Source of the DNA: Marinobacterium nitratireducens
GTDB lineage: Bacteria > Pseudomonadota > Gammaproteobacteria > Pseudomonadales > Balneatricaceae
Length of the DNA stretch: 64,000 bases
Direction: 5' to 3'
Assembly (NCBI RefSeq): GCF_014645375.1
Contig: NZ_BMLT01000018.1
Span: forward strand, 1-64,000
Part shown: piece after piece, positions 63,970 to 64,000 of the stretch
How positions within the stretch are numbered: position 1 is the first letter of the stretch
Layout: each line of letters begins with the position of its first letter
Notes under the pieces: model-generated
Databases searched by the model: none
What the model was told of the DNA's origin: nothing
What the model saw: the letters and a program-made list of their open reading frames with translations, nothing else
Made by a program: the position numbers and the translations under genes

Positions 63970-64000
63970 AAAACCCCGGCCTCATCGAGACCGGGGTTTT
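63970..64000. terminator. Bidirectional terminator at the right edge
   Basis: AAAACCCCGG (63970-63979) with CCGGGGTTTT (63991-64000). It may belong to a gene outside the window, for example one converging from the right. Confidence 0.7.

Overview
The window is about 64 kb of GC-rich, densely packed chromosome from a gammaproteobacterium close to the pseudomonads. Three blocks follow the gene order of Pseudomonas aeruginosa as I remember it: tyrS-mepM-anmK-erpA-argC, thiE-hemL, and a long run from mrcB through dksA-gluQ-cbrAB-pcnB-folK-panBC, pnp-rpsO-truB-rbfA-infB-nusA-rimP, secG-tpiA-glmM-folP-ftsH-rlmE and greA-carBA. The joins between blocks, the dispersed repeats and some accessory genes are not those of a true Pseudomonas. 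A marine relative (Oceanospirillales or Marinobacterium-like) fits, but the genus cannot be fixed from the sequence alone.

Layout. 1-233 holds an rRNA-type P1 promoter firing out of the left edge, then the tyrS terminator. 234-10232 carries tyrS, a LysM/M23 peptidase, anmK, erpA, argC, a ClC channel, thiE, hemL and a membrane protein. 10384-18052 carries a TPR lipoprotein, PBP1b, a kinase/P-loop fusion, a TonB-permease-ATPase uptake set and a small Rieske protein. 18285-21744 carries sfsA, an aminotransferase, dksA and gluQ. 21755-29910 is the carbon-control locus: cbrX-cbrA-cbrB, a 1.7 kb non-coding stretch, then pcnB-folK. 29948-39039 carries panBC, a thiolase, a DUF6351-like protein, a pterin synthase homologue, two rRNA modification enzymes and a YciC-like membrane protein. 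39040-39636 is packed with repeats. 39637-55747 is the translation and transcription block with two tRNAs, secG, tpiA, glmM, folP, ftsH, rlmE and yhbY. 55914-63726 carries greA, carBA, a chemoreceptor and a lipoprotein.

The main discovery is between cbrB and pcnB. Pseudomonas encodes the single Hfq/Crc-titrating RNA CrcZ at this spot. Here there are three tandem CrcZ-like units. Each has GTAAC-type upstream sites, a sigma-54 promoter with exact GG-N10-GC spacing, A-rich CA motifs displayed in hairpin loops, an invariant box around GTCACGAYGGTCCCC, and a long-range stem whose arms co-vary between copies. CbrA/CbrB would sense poor carbon or nitrogen status and switch on all three RNAs, which would sequester Hfq/Crc and relieve catabolite repression.

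Other points of interest are a 35-codon glmM-like minigene coupled between folP and glmM, a probable attenuator before carA, tandem terminators between tRNA-fMet and rimP, a PcnB with a predicted N-terminal membrane segment, and several families of dispersed repeats.
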